NCBI GenBank assembly: GCA_963676345.2
Contig: CAXXTS010000003.1
Coordinates: 124,001 to 188,000 of the forward strand
DNA length: 64,000 nucleotides
Source of the DNA: G963665925 sp963676345
GTDB lineage: Bacteria; Bacillota; Clostridia; Peptostreptococcales; Acidaminobacteraceae
Reading direction: 5' to 3'
The first letter of the stretch is position 1, and the number at the start of each line of letters is the position of its first letter. The notes under the pieces were generated by a model. That model did no database searches, was not told where the DNA came from, and saw only the letters and a program-made list of their open reading frames with translations. A program made the translations under genes and the position numbers. This document shows positions 24,101 through 33,162 of this stretch, one piece after another.

Positions 24101-25345
24101 TTGGCAGAGGAAAGAATCGTTCAGGAAGTACATGAAAATATTAGTAAAGATAAGAAGCCGAAAGGGAATATGAGTGCACTCTTTGGAGCCGCATTTATTA
24201 TGGCAACATCAGCAATTGGACCGGGTTTTCTGACGCAAACCGCAACATTTACACAGCAGTTTATGGCAAGCTTCGCATTTGTAATATTTTTATCGATTAT
24301 TTTAGATATTGGCGCACAAGTAAATGTATGGCGTATAATTGGCGTATCAGGCATGCGGGGGCAGGACATTGCCAATAAAATTGTACCGGGACTGGGCCAC
24401 TTTGTGGCAGTGCTGGTTGCCCTTGGCGGACTGGCATTCAACATAGGTAACATGGGTGGTGCGGCTCTGGGACTCAATGTTCTCACAGGTCTTGATATCA
24501 AAGTTTGTGTTCTAATCAGTGGGGTTGCGGGTTTGGGTATATTCCTAAATAAGGATGCAGGTCCGATGATTGATAAGGTTACAAAGGGACTTGGTCTCAT
24601 GATGATTCTCATTGTGGGCTACATGGCTTTTGTAACGAAGCCGCCAGTGGGAGAGGCCATACTCAGAACATTTGCGCCTGAGAATCCGGGCTCCCTTGTC
24701 TTTCCAACCATAACCCTACTGGGTGGAACGGTCGGCGGTTACATTACCTTTGCAGGGGGTCATAGACTGATTGATGCGGGCATTACAGGTCAAGAAAACT
24801 TAAAGCAAATTAATAAAGGCGCTGTAATGGGCATTGTCGTTGCATCTGTTATGCGTGTGCTCCTCTTCCTTGCGGTCCTTGGCGTTGTAGTCAAAGGCTT
24901 TCAGCTCGACCCTTCAAATCCAGCTGCTTCGGCATTTCAGCACGGCGCTGGCATGATTGGTTATAAGTTCTTTGGCTTAGTTCTGCTTGCTGCAGGTATT
25001 ACTTCAGTTATTGGTGCGGCCTACACATCCGTTTCTTTCTTAAAAACACTGCACCCATCTATTAACCGTCTTGAAAGACAGTGGATTATTGGGTTTATCG
25101 TGGCATCAACAGCTATCATGGCCGTACTTGGAAAGCCTGCGAAATTGCTGATTTTGGCAGGATCACTCAATGGTCTGATCCTTCCAATTACAATCGGTGT
25201 AATCCTACTTGCGGCAAAGCGCAAGGATATTGTAGGTGATTACAAGCATCCAACATGGATGCTTATTGCAGGGCTTTTAATTGTACTCATAGCGGGCTAT
25301 GCTGGCGCAATGTCACTTTCAAAAATGCAAATGCTTGTACACTAG
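24101..25345 (+). CDS. NRAMP-family transporter, YcsG-like
   Basis: 414 aa, TTG start with AAAGGGGG upstream. A hydrophilic N-terminus of about 25 residues precedes about 11 membrane segments. The NRAMP-like first helix motif is altered (ATSAIGPGFLTQTATFTQQF): the metal-binding DPGN of true Mn/Fe transporters is not present. The protein belongs to the branch found within pxp/ycs operons (B. subtilis YcsG) and is probably a transporter for 5-oxoproline or a related organic acid rather than for metal ions. That substrate is an inference from gene context. Confidence 0.85.
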   Translation: MAEERIVQEVHENISKDKKPKGNMSALFGAAFIMATSAIGPGFLTQTATFTQQFMASFAFVIFLSIILDIGAQVNVWRIIGVSGMRGQDIANKIVPGLGHFVAVLVALGGLAFNIGNMGGAALGLNVLTGLDIKVCVLISGVAGLGIFLNKDAGPMIDKVTKGLGLMMILIVGYMAFVTKPPVGEAILRTFAPENPGSLVFPTITLLGGTVGGYITFAGGHRLIDAGITGQENLKQINKGAVMGIVVASVMRVLLFLAVLGVVVKGFQLDPSNPAASAFQHGAGMIGYKFFGLVLLAAGITSVIGAAYTSVSFLKTLHPSINRLERQWIIGFIVASTAIMAVLGKPAKLLILAGSLNGLILPITIGVILLAAKRKDIVGDYKHPTWMLIAGLLIVLIAGYAGAMSLSKMQMLVH

Positions 25346-25354
25346 GAGTTTCTT

Positions 25355-26095
25355 ATGTCTAAAGAATTTGAAATAAGGCTGGCTGGGGACTGTGCGGTTT
25401 CTCTTGTATTCGGCGATGAAATATCTGAGCAGGTCAACAACCGCGTATCCAGTCTACGTAAAATAATAGAATCTGATGCCTTAAATGGCATTACGGGGTG
25501 CATTCCCACCTATCGTGCACTGCTCATACGCTATAATCCACTAGCGCTTAGATACGCAGACTTGGTCGCATACTTAGAGGACTGCGCCCATCGTATGGAG
25601 GGCGGCACTGCATCCAGTGCCATGGTCTATGTCATTCCTGTATATTATGGGGATGCCTATGGCCCTGATCTTGAAAACGTCATGTCGGTAAATGGTCTGA
25701 CTGGGGCAGAAGTCATAGATATTCATACATCGGCAGACTACAGAATATATATGCTGGGATTTACGCCGGGATTTCCGTATTTAGGGGGCATGGATGAGCG
25801 GATTGCAACACCCCGCCTGAAGCAGCCCCGTACTAAAATATCTGCCGGATCAGTAGGCATAGCCGGTTCGCAGACCGGCATTTACCCTATAGACAGTCCG
25901 GGAGGCTGGCAGATTATTGGGCGGACACCTCTAAAACTGTTTGATATGACCAGTAAATCTCCATTTCTGCTGGAGGCGGGCAACTATATCCGTTTTAAAA
26001 CAGTGGATTTGCAGACTTATGAAGACATTGAAAAAGCAGTGGCAGAGTCTACCTATAAAGTAGAAATCCTGCCGTACGCTGGGGAGGTGAAGTGA
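25355..26095 (+). CDS. pxpB: 5-oxoprolinase subunit B (KipI family)
   Basis: 246 aa. KipI/allophanate-hydrolase subunit 1 features include GDCAVSLVFGDEIS at the N-terminus, IPTYRALLIRYNP, the block FTPGFPYLGGMDERIATPRL and GSVGIAGSQTGIYPIDSPGGWQIIGRTPL. These match the whole family length. It partners PxpC as a 5-oxoprolinase subunit pair. In B. subtilis the homologue KipI was first described as an inhibitor of the sporulation kinase KinA. The stop codon overlaps the start of pxpC (ATGA). Confidence 0.95.
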   Translation: MSKEFEIRLAGDCAVSLVFGDEISEQVNNRVSSLRKIIESDALNGITGCIPTYRALLIRYNPLALRYADLVAYLEDCAHRMEGGTASSAMVYVIPVYYGDAYGPDLENVMSVNGLTGAEVIDIHTSADYRIYMLGFTPGFPYLGGMDERIATPRLKQPRTKISAGSVGIAGSQTGIYPIDSPGGWQIIGRTPLKLFDMTSKSPFLLEAGNYIRFKTVDLQTYEDIEKAVAESTYKVEILPYAGEVK

Positions 26096-27132
26096 TGAAA
26101 GCAATCGAAGTGCTTAACCCTGGTATGTACAGTTCTATTCAAGACCTTGGGAGAATGGGATATGAAAAATATGGCGTGCCTGTTTCAGGCAGTATGGATC
26201 ATTATGCCCACCGCTTAGCCAACATCTTGGTAGGTAATAAAGAAGATGCCCCAGTGCTTGAAATGACTATGCTGGGTGCAACTTTAAAGTTTAATCAGGC
26301 CTGTGTGATTGCCATAACGGGTGCAGACATGGCCCCTGAAATGAATGCAGGTCAGCCAGTGGGCATGTGGCGCACTGTACAGGTCAACCCTGGAGACACC
26401 CTTAAAATGGGGGGCGTTAAGTCGGGATGCAGGACCTATTTTGCAGTTGCGGGGAGCTTTGCCCTCCCAGCCACTTTAGGCAGTACGTCGACATACGTTC
26501 GCGGGAAATTTGGTGGATATGAAGGACGGCCTCTCAAAAAAGGGGACTGTCTTCAGGTGGGTCAGGCGGCCGATTCGCCAGACGCCCTTCAAGGTCGTTT
26601 TATTCAGGCTGATCTTATTCCCCAGTATTGTGCTCAAATGGAGCTCAGGGTGACGCTGGGACCTCAAGAAGAGGCCTTTACCCGGGAGGGGATTGGAACG
26701 TTTTTCAGCTCCGAGTATAAGGTAACCAGTGAGTTTGACCGTATGGGCTACCGTCTGGAAGGGGACAAGGTTTCCCACGAAACATCCGCTGATATTATTT
26801 CAGACGGCATTGTGCGTGGTGCCATTCAAATTCCCGGACATGGCAATCCCATTATCATGCTTTCAGATTGTCAGACGACAGGCGGATACACAAAAATAGC
26901 GCATGTCATTACGTCTGACCTGTGGAAAATCGGGCAGGCAAAAGCCGGTGACATAATCCGTTTCAAGCATGTTGATATTGATCATGCCCAAGACATCTAC
27001 TGCGATACTGAGAAGACCTTTGAAGAAGTGAAAAATACCCTTGGTATAAGAAAACTCGGAAAAGACCGAGATATGAAACTTTCATTTCTGGGCAAGTTGT
27101 TCTCGGTTAAGGTGAATGAAATAAATGAATAG
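26095..27132 (+). CDS. pxpC: 5-oxoprolinase subunit C (KipA family)
   Basis: 345 aa. The start is the ATG at 26095 in the ATGA overlap with pxpB; GGGAGGTGA lies upstream. It is a biotin-dependent carboxyltransferase-like (allophanate hydrolase subunit 2) protein: NPGMYSSIQDLGRMGYEKYGVPVSGSMD, NPVLE-like APVLEMTMLGA, DRMGYRLEG, SDGIVRGAIQIPGHGNPIIMLSDCQTTGGY. The last block is diagnostic. It completes the PxpABC enzyme. A terminator follows at 27172. Confidence 0.95.
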   Translation: MKAIEVLNPGMYSSIQDLGRMGYEKYGVPVSGSMDHYAHRLANILVGNKEDAPVLEMTMLGATLKFNQACVIAITGADMAPEMNAGQPVGMWRTVQVNPGDTLKMGGVKSGCRTYFAVAGSFALPATLGSTSTYVRGKFGGYEGRPLKKGDCLQVGQAADSPDALQGRFIQADLIPQYCAQMELRVTLGPQEEAFTREGIGTFFSSEYKVTSEFDRMGYRLEGDKVSHETSADIISDGIVRGAIQIPGHGNPIIMLSDCQTTGGYTKIAHVITSDLWKIGQAKAGDIIRFKHVDIDHAQDIYCDTEKTFEEVKNTLGIRKLGKDRDMKLSFLGKLFSVKVNEINE

Positions 27133-27171
27133 TCAGCCCTGATCCCCTCAAAAAACACAATGAATAGAAAG

Positions 27172-27208
27172 AGCCCAAAGTGGAGTTTATACCGCTTTGG
27201 GCTTTTTT
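27172..27208 (+). terminator. Intrinsic terminator of the pxp operon
   Basis: AGCCCAAAG / CTTTGGGCT, 9-bp stem, followed by five to six T residues. A small second hairpin (TATGCCC-GCA-GGGCATA, 27213-27229) lies just after it. Confidence 0.88.
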
Positions 27209-27303
27209 AATGGTATGCCCGCAGGGCATAGAGTGTATTCTGCCTGCCCTCTTCTTAGATTTAAGCTAAATAAGTGGAATATTAAGAAAATTAAAAAAAC
27301 AAG

Positions 27304-27332
27304 TTGACATATGACATCATATTACGTATTAT
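27304..27332 (+). promoter_or_regulatory. Promoter of the frl operon
   Basis: Consensus TTGACA, a 17-nt spacer and TATTAT. Two copies of the palindrome-like ATATGACATCATAT lie over the -35/spacer and just downstream of the start region, as expected for a repressible promoter. Confidence 0.85.
27309..27322. promoter_or_regulatory. GntR operator-like site 1
   Basis: ATATGACATCATAT has complementary ends (ATATGA / TCATAT) and overlaps the -35 hexamer. The identical 14-mer recurs 39 bp downstream. The likely binder is the GntR protein encoded at the end of the operon (32401-33156). Confidence 0.65.
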
Positions 27333-27347
27333 AAATAGCAAGATGTT

Positions 27348-27361
27348 ATATGACATCATAT
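27348..27361. promoter_or_regulatory. GntR operator-like site 2
   Basis: Second exact copy of ATATGACATCATAT, placed downstream of the -10 element. A 39-bp centre-to-centre spacing is close to four helical turns, so both sites face the same side of the DNA. Confidence 0.65.
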
Positions 27362-27412
27362 TACAACTCGGTCGGCATTATACATTTTCTTAACTTACAG
27401 GAGGGTAACTCG

Positions 27413-28387
27413 ATGAAAAGTGAACATCAGCAACAAATTCAAAGTGTATTACAGGCAATTGGAAACATGGACGTTAAAAACTTCTTTTTCGTAGCGTGTG
27501 GTGGATCAAAAGCGTCACTCGGACCTGGAGACTACTTTATCGACAGAGAGCTGGAGCTACCGTCAAAAGTGTATACTTCAAATGAATTTATTCACCTTGA
27601 TCCAAAATCACTGGGCAAAGGCAGTGTTGTCATTACGCGTTCTCATTCTGGTACAACGCCAGAGACTGTAGAAGCGACAAAGTTTGCAAAAGAAAAAGGC
27701 GCACTTACGATTGCCATTTCCATGGATGCTGAGTCCCCTCTATGCAAAGAGGCTGAATATACAGTTCATTACAACTACAAAGATGACTCAGAAGCAATTG
27801 ATTGTGAAGTCGGCATGTTTTGGTCGCTGATTTTTGGAATCATCAACGCACTGTCCCCTTCAGAGAAATATGACCGTGTCTTGAATCAGCTTCCAAAACT
27901 CGACTCACTATTTGAAGTCAACAAGAAAGCCACATTTGCAGCAGCAGATGATTTTGGCAAGCGTAATAAACGAGAAGACATCATCTACACAATGGCTTCT
28001 GGAATTTATTATGACCAAGCCTACTCATTTACAAGCTGCCTGCTGATGGAAATGCTTTGGATTCATTCCAATGCCATTCATTCAGGCGAGTATTTCCACG
28101 GTCCATTTGAAATTACAGACTATGATGTACCTTTCCTGATGGTCCTGGGTGAAGGGCCATCCAGACCCCTCGATGAAAGAGCACTCGACTTTATGAAGAA
28201 GTTCAGCGACAAAGTTGAAGTCATAGATGTAAAAGAACTGGATTACAGTGGTGTTGATGCAGACTTGAAAGAGTATTTTGGCCCAGCAATAATCGGGGCT
28301 GTACTTCGTCAATACGCTGACGGTCTTGCTGAACATACTGGTCATCCATTGTCTGTAAGAAGATATATGTGGAAGATGGACTATTAG
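27413..28387 (+). CDS. frlB: Fructoselysine-6-phosphate deglycase-type SIS protein
   Basis: 324 aa from ATG 27413 with AGGAGG; an in-frame upstream ATG at 27350 lies in the operator region and is rejected. Two SIS domains are visible: FVACGGSKASLGPGDYF, VITRSHSGTTPETVEATKFAKEKGALTIAISM (SIS loop SHSGTT), and SGEYFHGPFEITDYDVPFLMVLG. It should split 6-phosphorylated Amadori compounds such as fructoselysine-6-P into glucose-6-P and the free amine. The gene order B-O-N-M-D-R equals the B. subtilis frl operon. Specificity for fructoselysine, glucoselysine or other fructosamines cannot be told from sequence. Confidence 0.88.
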   Translation: MKSEHQQQIQSVLQAIGNMDVKNFFFVACGGSKASLGPGDYFIDRELELPSKVYTSNEFIHLDPKSLGKGSVVITRSHSGTTPETVEATKFAKEKGALTIAISMDAESPLCKEAEYTVHYNYKDDSEAIDCEVGMFWSLIFGIINALSPSEKYDRVLNQLPKLDSLFEVNKKATFAAADDFGKRNKREDIIYTMASGIYYDQAYSFTSCLLMEMLWIHSNAIHSGEYFHGPFEITDYDVPFLMVLGEGPSRPLDERALDFMKKFSDKVEVIDVKELDYSGVDADLKEYFGPAIIGAVLRQYADGLAEHTGHPLSVRRYMWKMDY

Positions 28388-28432
28388 GAAACTTCGTGTA
28401 TACTATTACTAATTAAAAAGGAGTGAGATCAG

Positions 28433-29725
28433 GTGAGAAGTAAAATGAAAGTATTGGGGCTTTTAATCTGCGTCATTTTAGGGACATTTGGATGTTCAAG
28501 CCCAGAAGAACAAGGTACAGAAACAGGCACAGCAGCAGGTGAGGATCAAGTCGTTATCAAGTTTTTCCATAGGTGGCCTAATGAGCCCCGAAAATCCTTT
28601 TATGAGGAGAAAGCACAGGAATTCATGGCGTCTCATCCGAATATTGTCATTGAAACGGATGCTGTACTCAATGATTCCTACAAAGAGAAAATCAGGGTGT
28701 TGGTATCCAATGACAACCTGCCTGATATTTTCACCTCATGGTCGGATTCATTTGCTTTGAATTTGGTCTCTTCTGAAAGAATTAAGCCATTGAACAGCAT
28801 TCTAGATGCGGATCCAGAATGGCGTGACAACATCATTGCATCTCAGTACTCAGGATTTACATTTGATGATGTTACATACGGAATTCCCTTTACCATAGAC
28901 GGTAAAGCCTTTTTCTACAACAAGGAAATCTTTGAGTCGGCAGGTGCGGAGGTTCCACAGACCTATTCTGATTTGATTGATACCCTTGATAAACTCCAGG
29001 CTGCAGGCTATGAGACACCGATTGCTGAAGGCCTTACAAATGCATGGGCTATTTCACACTATGAAGGAACGATTTTCCAGCGTCTGCTTGATCCAGCTGT
29101 CACAGCGGTAGATTATAATGATGCAACAGGTGAATTTACAGACCCGGCTTATGTGAAGGGTTTAGAAATGTTCCAAGAGCTCACGAAGTACATGGGTGAT
29201 GTGTCTACGGCTATTGATCATGAAACTGCTCGTAACATGTTTGCCCGCGGTGAACTGCCAATTGTCTACATGCAGTTTGCTGAAATTAAAATGGTTGAAG
29301 ATAGGACAGACATGCCATTTGGCTTCTTCAATTTCCCAGAAGTAGAAGGGGGTAAAGGGGACCAGAAGGCACTCACAGGGGCACCAGAAGGTTGGATGCT
29401 AAGCGAGAACGCACCTGATGAAGCTGTTGAGTTCCTAAAATTCTTAACATCTCAAGAAACGGCATATGAATTCACTCAAAAAGATGGACAAATTACAGCT
29501 ATAAAAGGCGGGGTAACCGCAGACAATACTTCAGAGATTATTATGGAGGCTTATAACCTGGTTAATGAGGCATCTGCTACAGCACCATGGTTTGATAATG
29601 CTGTAAATATCAATATTGGAGATATCTTTATGAGAGGCGGTCAATCTCTAGCAATTGAGGAGATGACACCAGAAGAAATTATGGAAAAAGTACAGGCTGA
29701 AGCGGCCAGATTAAGAGGAGAATAA
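28433..29725 (+). CDS. frlO: Sugar ABC transporter substrate-binding lipoprotein (FrlO-like)
   Basis: 430 aa, GTG start 8 nt after GGAGTGA. The lipoprotein signal has lipobox LGTFGC (Cys 21). The mature part is a family-1 extracellular solute-binding protein: VIKFFHRWPNEPRKSFYEEKAQEF, DIFTSWSDSF, YGIPFTIDGKAFFYNKEIFE, ARGELPIVYMQF. It binds the amino-sugar conjugate outside the cell and delivers it to the two permeases encoded next. A hairpin between this gene and the first permease suggests the binding protein is made in excess. Confidence 0.88.
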   Translation: MRSKMKVLGLLICVILGTFGCSSPEEQGTETGTAAGEDQVVIKFFHRWPNEPRKSFYEEKAQEFMASHPNIVIETDAVLNDSYKEKIRVLVSNDNLPDIFTSWSDSFALNLVSSERIKPLNSILDADPEWRDNIIASQYSGFTFDDVTYGIPFTIDGKAFFYNKEIFESAGAEVPQTYSDLIDTLDKLQAAGYETPIAEGLTNAWAISHYEGTIFQRLLDPAVTAVDYNDATGEFTDPAYVKGLEMFQELTKYMGDVSTAIDHETARNMFARGELPIVYMQFAEIKMVEDRTDMPFGFFNFPEVEGGKGDQKALTGAPEGWMLSENAPDEAVEFLKFLTSQETAYEFTQKDGQITAIKGGVTADNTSEIIMEAYNLVNEASATAPWFDNAVNINIGDIFMRGGQSLAIEEMTPEEIMEKVQAEAARLRGE

Positions 29726-29731
29726 GTGGTG

Positions 29732-29761
29732 CCATCCCGTTTCGATTTGGAAGCGGGGTGG
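29732..29761 (+). repeat. Intercistronic hairpin between binding protein and permease genes
   Basis: CCATCCCGTTTC pairs with GAAGCGGGGTGG (two G-U pairs) over 12 bp with a short loop and no T-tract. Such hairpins commonly protect the binding-protein message and lower downstream permease expression. Confidence 0.6.
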
Positions 29762-29786
29762 ATTCCCCCTTGTGAAGGAGGATTAT

Positions 29787-30671
29787 ATGAAACAACTTAA
29801 AACAAAAATGTCATCATTGCTTTTTCTGCTTCCCAGTTTTTTATTCCTGCTCATATTCGTCCTTATACCTCTTGCTCAAAACTTCTATAACAGCTTTTTT
29901 GAGTATTCTGTATTTTCCTCTGGAAAAGAATTTGTAGGGCTTAAGAACTTTCAAATGGTATTCGGTGACAAAGTCATTGTCACAGCACTTTTAAACAATA
30001 TGAAATATGCGGTGGTTTCTGTACTGGTTCAGGTTGGACTGGGACTGGTCATTGCGGCCGTTCTTGAAGACAAGGTCTTCCAGAAATTTGCCCCTTTTTT
30101 CAGAGTCACCTTTTTCATGCCTGTCATGATTTCCATATCCGTAATTGCCCTCTTATTTGGATTTATCTATAATCCTCAAATGGGTCTTCTGAACAGCTTC
30201 TTAGAGCTCATTGGACTGGAGGGTCTTGCAAAGGCATGGCTGGGGAATTCCAAGACAGCCATTTATGCAGTCATCGCCATGTCTCAGTGGCAGAGTACAG
30301 GCTATATAATGCTGCTCTTTGTCGTGGCAATTCAGCGTATTTCAAAAGATTTGTACGAAGCGGCGGAAATAGATGGGGCGGGCAAAATACGCCAGTTCTT
30401 TTGTATAACAGTGCCGCAGGTAAAGGAAACGCTGTTTGTAAACACTTTGATTACCATCAATGGTTCAATGCTTGTTTTCAATGAGCCATATATTCTGACC
30501 AATGGCGGACCGGGAAGCAGTTCAATGACCATGGCGCTTCATATGTATCAGAGTGGATTCTTTAAAGACAGAATGGGGTACGCATCTGTTATAGCAATTT
30601 TAATCTTTGTTCTGACCGCTGTGCTTGCTTTAATACAAATTAGGATTTCTCATACTGGAAAGGAGGTGTGA
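29787..30671 (+). CDS. frlN: Sugar ABC transporter permease (FrlN-like, MalF type)
   Basis: 294 aa from ATG 29787 with GAAGGAGG. It has six membrane segments. The inner-membrane permease EAA motif reads EAAEIDGAGKIRQFFCITVPQ (about 200-220), the docking loop for the ATPase. N-terminal FLLPSFLFLLIFVLIPLAQNFYNSF is typical for this sugar permease family. It forms the channel with the next gene's product. No ATPase gene occurs in the operon. Confidence 0.9.
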   Translation: MKQLKTKMSSLLFLLPSFLFLLIFVLIPLAQNFYNSFFEYSVFSSGKEFVGLKNFQMVFGDKVIVTALLNNMKYAVVSVLVQVGLGLVIAAVLEDKVFQKFAPFFRVTFFMPVMISISVIALLFGFIYNPQMGLLNSFLELIGLEGLAKAWLGNSKTAIYAVIAMSQWQSTGYIMLLFVVAIQRISKDLYEAAEIDGAGKIRQFFCITVPQVKETLFVNTLITINGSMLVFNEPYILTNGGPGSSSMTMALHMYQSGFFKDRMGYASVIAILIFVLTAVLALIQIRISHTGKEV

Positions 30672-30675
30672 CCCC

Positions 30676-31518
30676 ATGTTGAAGATAAAACGTACGCGCA
30701 AATGGACACCTTTAAATGGATTAACTTTCGTTTTGCTTTTAGCTGGAGCGGCGGTCATTCTCTATCCGCTCTTGTGGATGGTTATCTCCTCCATGAAGAG
30801 CTATGATGAAATATACAGTGATGTTTGGGGACTTCCAAGTCAGTGGCTTATTGGAAACTATAAAATCGCGTGGTCCATAGGCATATCAAGCTACTTTGTG
30901 AATAGTGTTATTGTAACGGTTACAACGGTCATTGCGGTACTTGTGATTGGGTCTATGGCAGCTTTTGCTCTTTCCAGATACAAGTCGCGTCTCATAGATG
31001 TAGCGCTCTTGATTATACTTGTTGGAATGATGATTAATCCACAGGTTGCACTCATTCCTCTATTTCGCATTCTTACAGAACTAGAGCTTATCAACACGAG
31101 GTGGGCAATGATTCTGCCCTACATTGCCTTTAGGCTGCCCCTGAGTATTTTACTCTTGCGCTCACATTTCTTAAGCATTCCAAAAGAAATACAAGAATCG
31201 GCTATTATTGATGGCTGTTCTGAATTCGGAATTTATAGAAGGATATACTTACCTATGTCAAAGCCTATTTTGTTAACGGTTGTCGTGTTGACATCATTCT
31301 TTGCATGGAATGAGTTTCTTTTTGCAACCATTTTTATTGATTCGGATGCACTTAAGACCATTCCTTCAGGGCTCATGAACTTCAGGGATGCTTTGATGAC
31401 AGACTGGGGTGTCCTATTATCAGGTATGGTTATCTCTACGATTCCGATGGTTATTCTGCTGATTCTCATACAGAAGCATTTGGTACGTGGATTGACAGAG
31501 GGATCAGTGAAAGGGTAA
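30676..31518 (+). CDS. frlM: Sugar ABC transporter permease (FrlM-like, MalG type)
   Basis: 280 aa, AAAGGAGGTG upstream, 4 nt after the preceding stop. Six membrane segments. EAA loop: ESAIIDGCSEFGIYRRIYLPMSKP. The end ILIQKHLVRGLTEGSVKG is characteristic of MalG-type permeases. It pairs with the permease encoded upstream; the ATPase must come from elsewhere, as MsmX does for B. subtilis Frl. Confidence 0.9.
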   Translation: MLKIKRTRKWTPLNGLTFVLLLAGAAVILYPLLWMVISSMKSYDEIYSDVWGLPSQWLIGNYKIAWSIGISSYFVNSVIVTVTTVIAVLVIGSMAAFALSRYKSRLIDVALLIILVGMMINPQVALIPLFRILTELELINTRWAMILPYIAFRLPLSILLLRSHFLSIPKEIQESAIIDGCSEFGIYRRIYLPMSKPILLTVVVLTSFFAWNEFLFATIFIDSDALKTIPSGLMNFRDALMTDWGVLLSGMVISTIPMVILLILIQKHLVRGLTEGSVKG

Positions 31519-31529
31519 GGAGCGATATT

Positions 31530-32351
31530 ATGAAGTTGATAGGAGTAGGAGATAATGTTGTAGATGTCTATCTTGACCAAGACCGGTATTATCCCGGGGG
31601 AAACTGTGTTAATGTTGTAGTTAGTGCCAAGCGAAATGGTGCAGAGCATGTTGCATATCTTGGGATTTTTGGAACGGATCCAGAGGCAGACCACATAAAG
31701 TGGGCCCTGAAACAAGAAGGCGTTGAATATGGCTTGTCTAGAACCGTTCATGGAGCGAGCGGACATCCGCAGGTAAATATTACAGCAGATGGAGACCGGG
31801 TTTTTGTCGGCGGCCCCAAAGACACGGTTCAGCATGTTGTTAAGCTGAGGCTATGCGAAGCAGACCTGACTTACATAAAGCAGTTTGACGTTGCACATGT
31901 AAGTTGCTATGCGTCAATGGAGGAGGAACTGGAAAAATTGTCCGCCATTGTGCCTGTGTCATTTGATTTTTCTGATCGGTTGGATGCAGCATATTTAGAA
32001 CAGGTCTGTCCCTACATAGAGTATGGCTTCTTTTCGGGGTCAGCGCTTTCTGATAGCGAGATTGATGTCCTTATAAAGACTGTCTCAAAATTTGCACTGC
32101 GGGCGTTTGTAATCACTCGAGGCTCTAAACCAGCAATCTGTATTATTGATGATGAACGCTATGAGTCAGAACCACTCAAAATTGAGGTGGTGGATACAAT
32201 GGGCGCTGGCGACAGCTTTATTGGAGCCTTTCTGCGTTATATCTGCGAAAACATGGAGACTGAAGTGGTGCTCGACAAGGCGAGAGAGAGTGCAGCAGCG
32301 ACTTGTAGTTATCACGGCGGCTTTGGTTATCCCAAATCAAACACACCTTAA
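31530..32351 (+). CDS. frlD: Fructosamine kinase, PfkB family (FrlD-like)
   Basis: 273 aa, start ATG 31530 after GGAGCG. A ribokinase/PfkB-type fold is shown by YYPGGNCVNVVVSAKRNGAEHVAYLGIFG (substrate region) and the catalytic/anion-hole signature VVDTMGAGDSFIGAFLRY near residue 220. It should phosphorylate the 6-position of the imported Amadori product, giving the substrate for the deglycase. The length and position at the end of the transporter genes match frlD. Confidence 0.88.
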   Translation: MKLIGVGDNVVDVYLDQDRYYPGGNCVNVVVSAKRNGAEHVAYLGIFGTDPEADHIKWALKQEGVEYGLSRTVHGASGHPQVNITADGDRVFVGGPKDTVQHVVKLRLCEADLTYIKQFDVAHVSCYASMEEELEKLSAIVPVSFDFSDRLDAAYLEQVCPYIEYGFFSGSALSDSEIDVLIKTVSKFALRAFVITRGSKPAICIIDDERYESEPLKIEVVDTMGAGDSFIGAFLRYICENMETEVVLDKARESAAATCSYHGGFGYPKSNTP

Positions 32352-32400
32352 GGTAATATATGTTATAATAAGACATATTGTTATATGTGAGGTGTTATAC

Positions 32401-33156
32401 ATGGAGCGCTCGAAGTACTTGTACGATCAAATAAGAATGAGCATCCTTCAAATGATTCAGTCGGGCGAGTTAAATGAAGGTGATAAAATCCCGACGGAAA
32501 AAGAACTGTGTGAAAAGTTCAGTGCCAGCCGCATTACAGTGAGACGTGCACTAAAAGAATTAGAGGATTCTGGTGACCTACAGATTTTTCACGGGAAGGG
32601 TACTTTTGTTTCCCGTAAGAAAGAGCCCCTTCGGATTATGAATCTTGAAGGATTTACTGAAGGACTACTCTGTGATGATGACGGTGTAACAAAGGTTGTT
32701 CTAAGTAAAAAAATAACAAAGTCATCTGATGCGATGATTGAAATATTCGACAGGATTAAACCCTTTGAATTACTTGAACTCGTACGTGAAATACGCCACA
32801 ATGACACCCTGTTTAGTGTGGATTATGCATATTTTCCTACTGATTTATATGAGGGTATCGATAATCTGATTAAGGACAACGTGTCTACTTATGAAATCAT
32901 TCATAATCATTATGGTATAAAATTTGAGCGTGGTCGAAAGGTCATGGAAGTGATTTATCCAGATGAGCATGTTGCTGAGAAACTTGGTGTATCGAAGCTG
33001 GATCAAGTGATACGCATTAAAAAGGTGACCTACGATGACAAGGGCAGACCTGTTCACTTTTCTATTTATTACATGAAGACGGACAGTGTCAAAATTTACA
33101 TCGATGTCGACATTAAGGATGACCACCGACACAAGTGGGACATACCAGATCTCTAA
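32401..33156 (+). CDS. frlR: GntR/HutC-family regulator (FrlR-like)
   Basis: 251 aa from ATG 32401 with GAGGTG. An N-terminal winged helix (about 1-70: LYDQIRMSILQMIQSGELNEGDKIP, SRITVRRALKELEDSG, HGKGTFV) is joined to a UTRA effector domain (about 85-250). HutC-type members sense a phosphorylated sugar or amino-acid derivative. It probably represses the frl operon through the ATATGACATCATAT pair at 27309 and 27348. Another palindrome (ACATAT-TGTT-ATATGT) lies about 15-30 nt upstream of its own start and could give local autoregulation. Confidence 0.9.
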   Translation: MERSKYLYDQIRMSILQMIQSGELNEGDKIPTEKELCEKFSASRITVRRALKELEDSGDLQIFHGKGTFVSRKKEPLRIMNLEGFTEGLLCDDDGVTKVVLSKKITKSSDAMIEIFDRIKPFELLELVREIRHNDTLFSVDYAYFPTDLYEGIDNLIKDNVSTYEIIHNHYGIKFERGRKVMEVIYPDEHVAEKLGVSKLDQVIRIKKVTYDDKGRPVHFSIYYMKTDSVKIYIDVDIKDDHRHKWDIPDL

Positions 33157-33162
33157 ATTAAG

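Noticed and set aside
32146..32400. N-terminal extension of the GntR regulator into the kinase gene
   Set aside because: The extension is out-of-frame kinase sequence. ATG 32401 has GAGGTG and begins the winged helix correctly.
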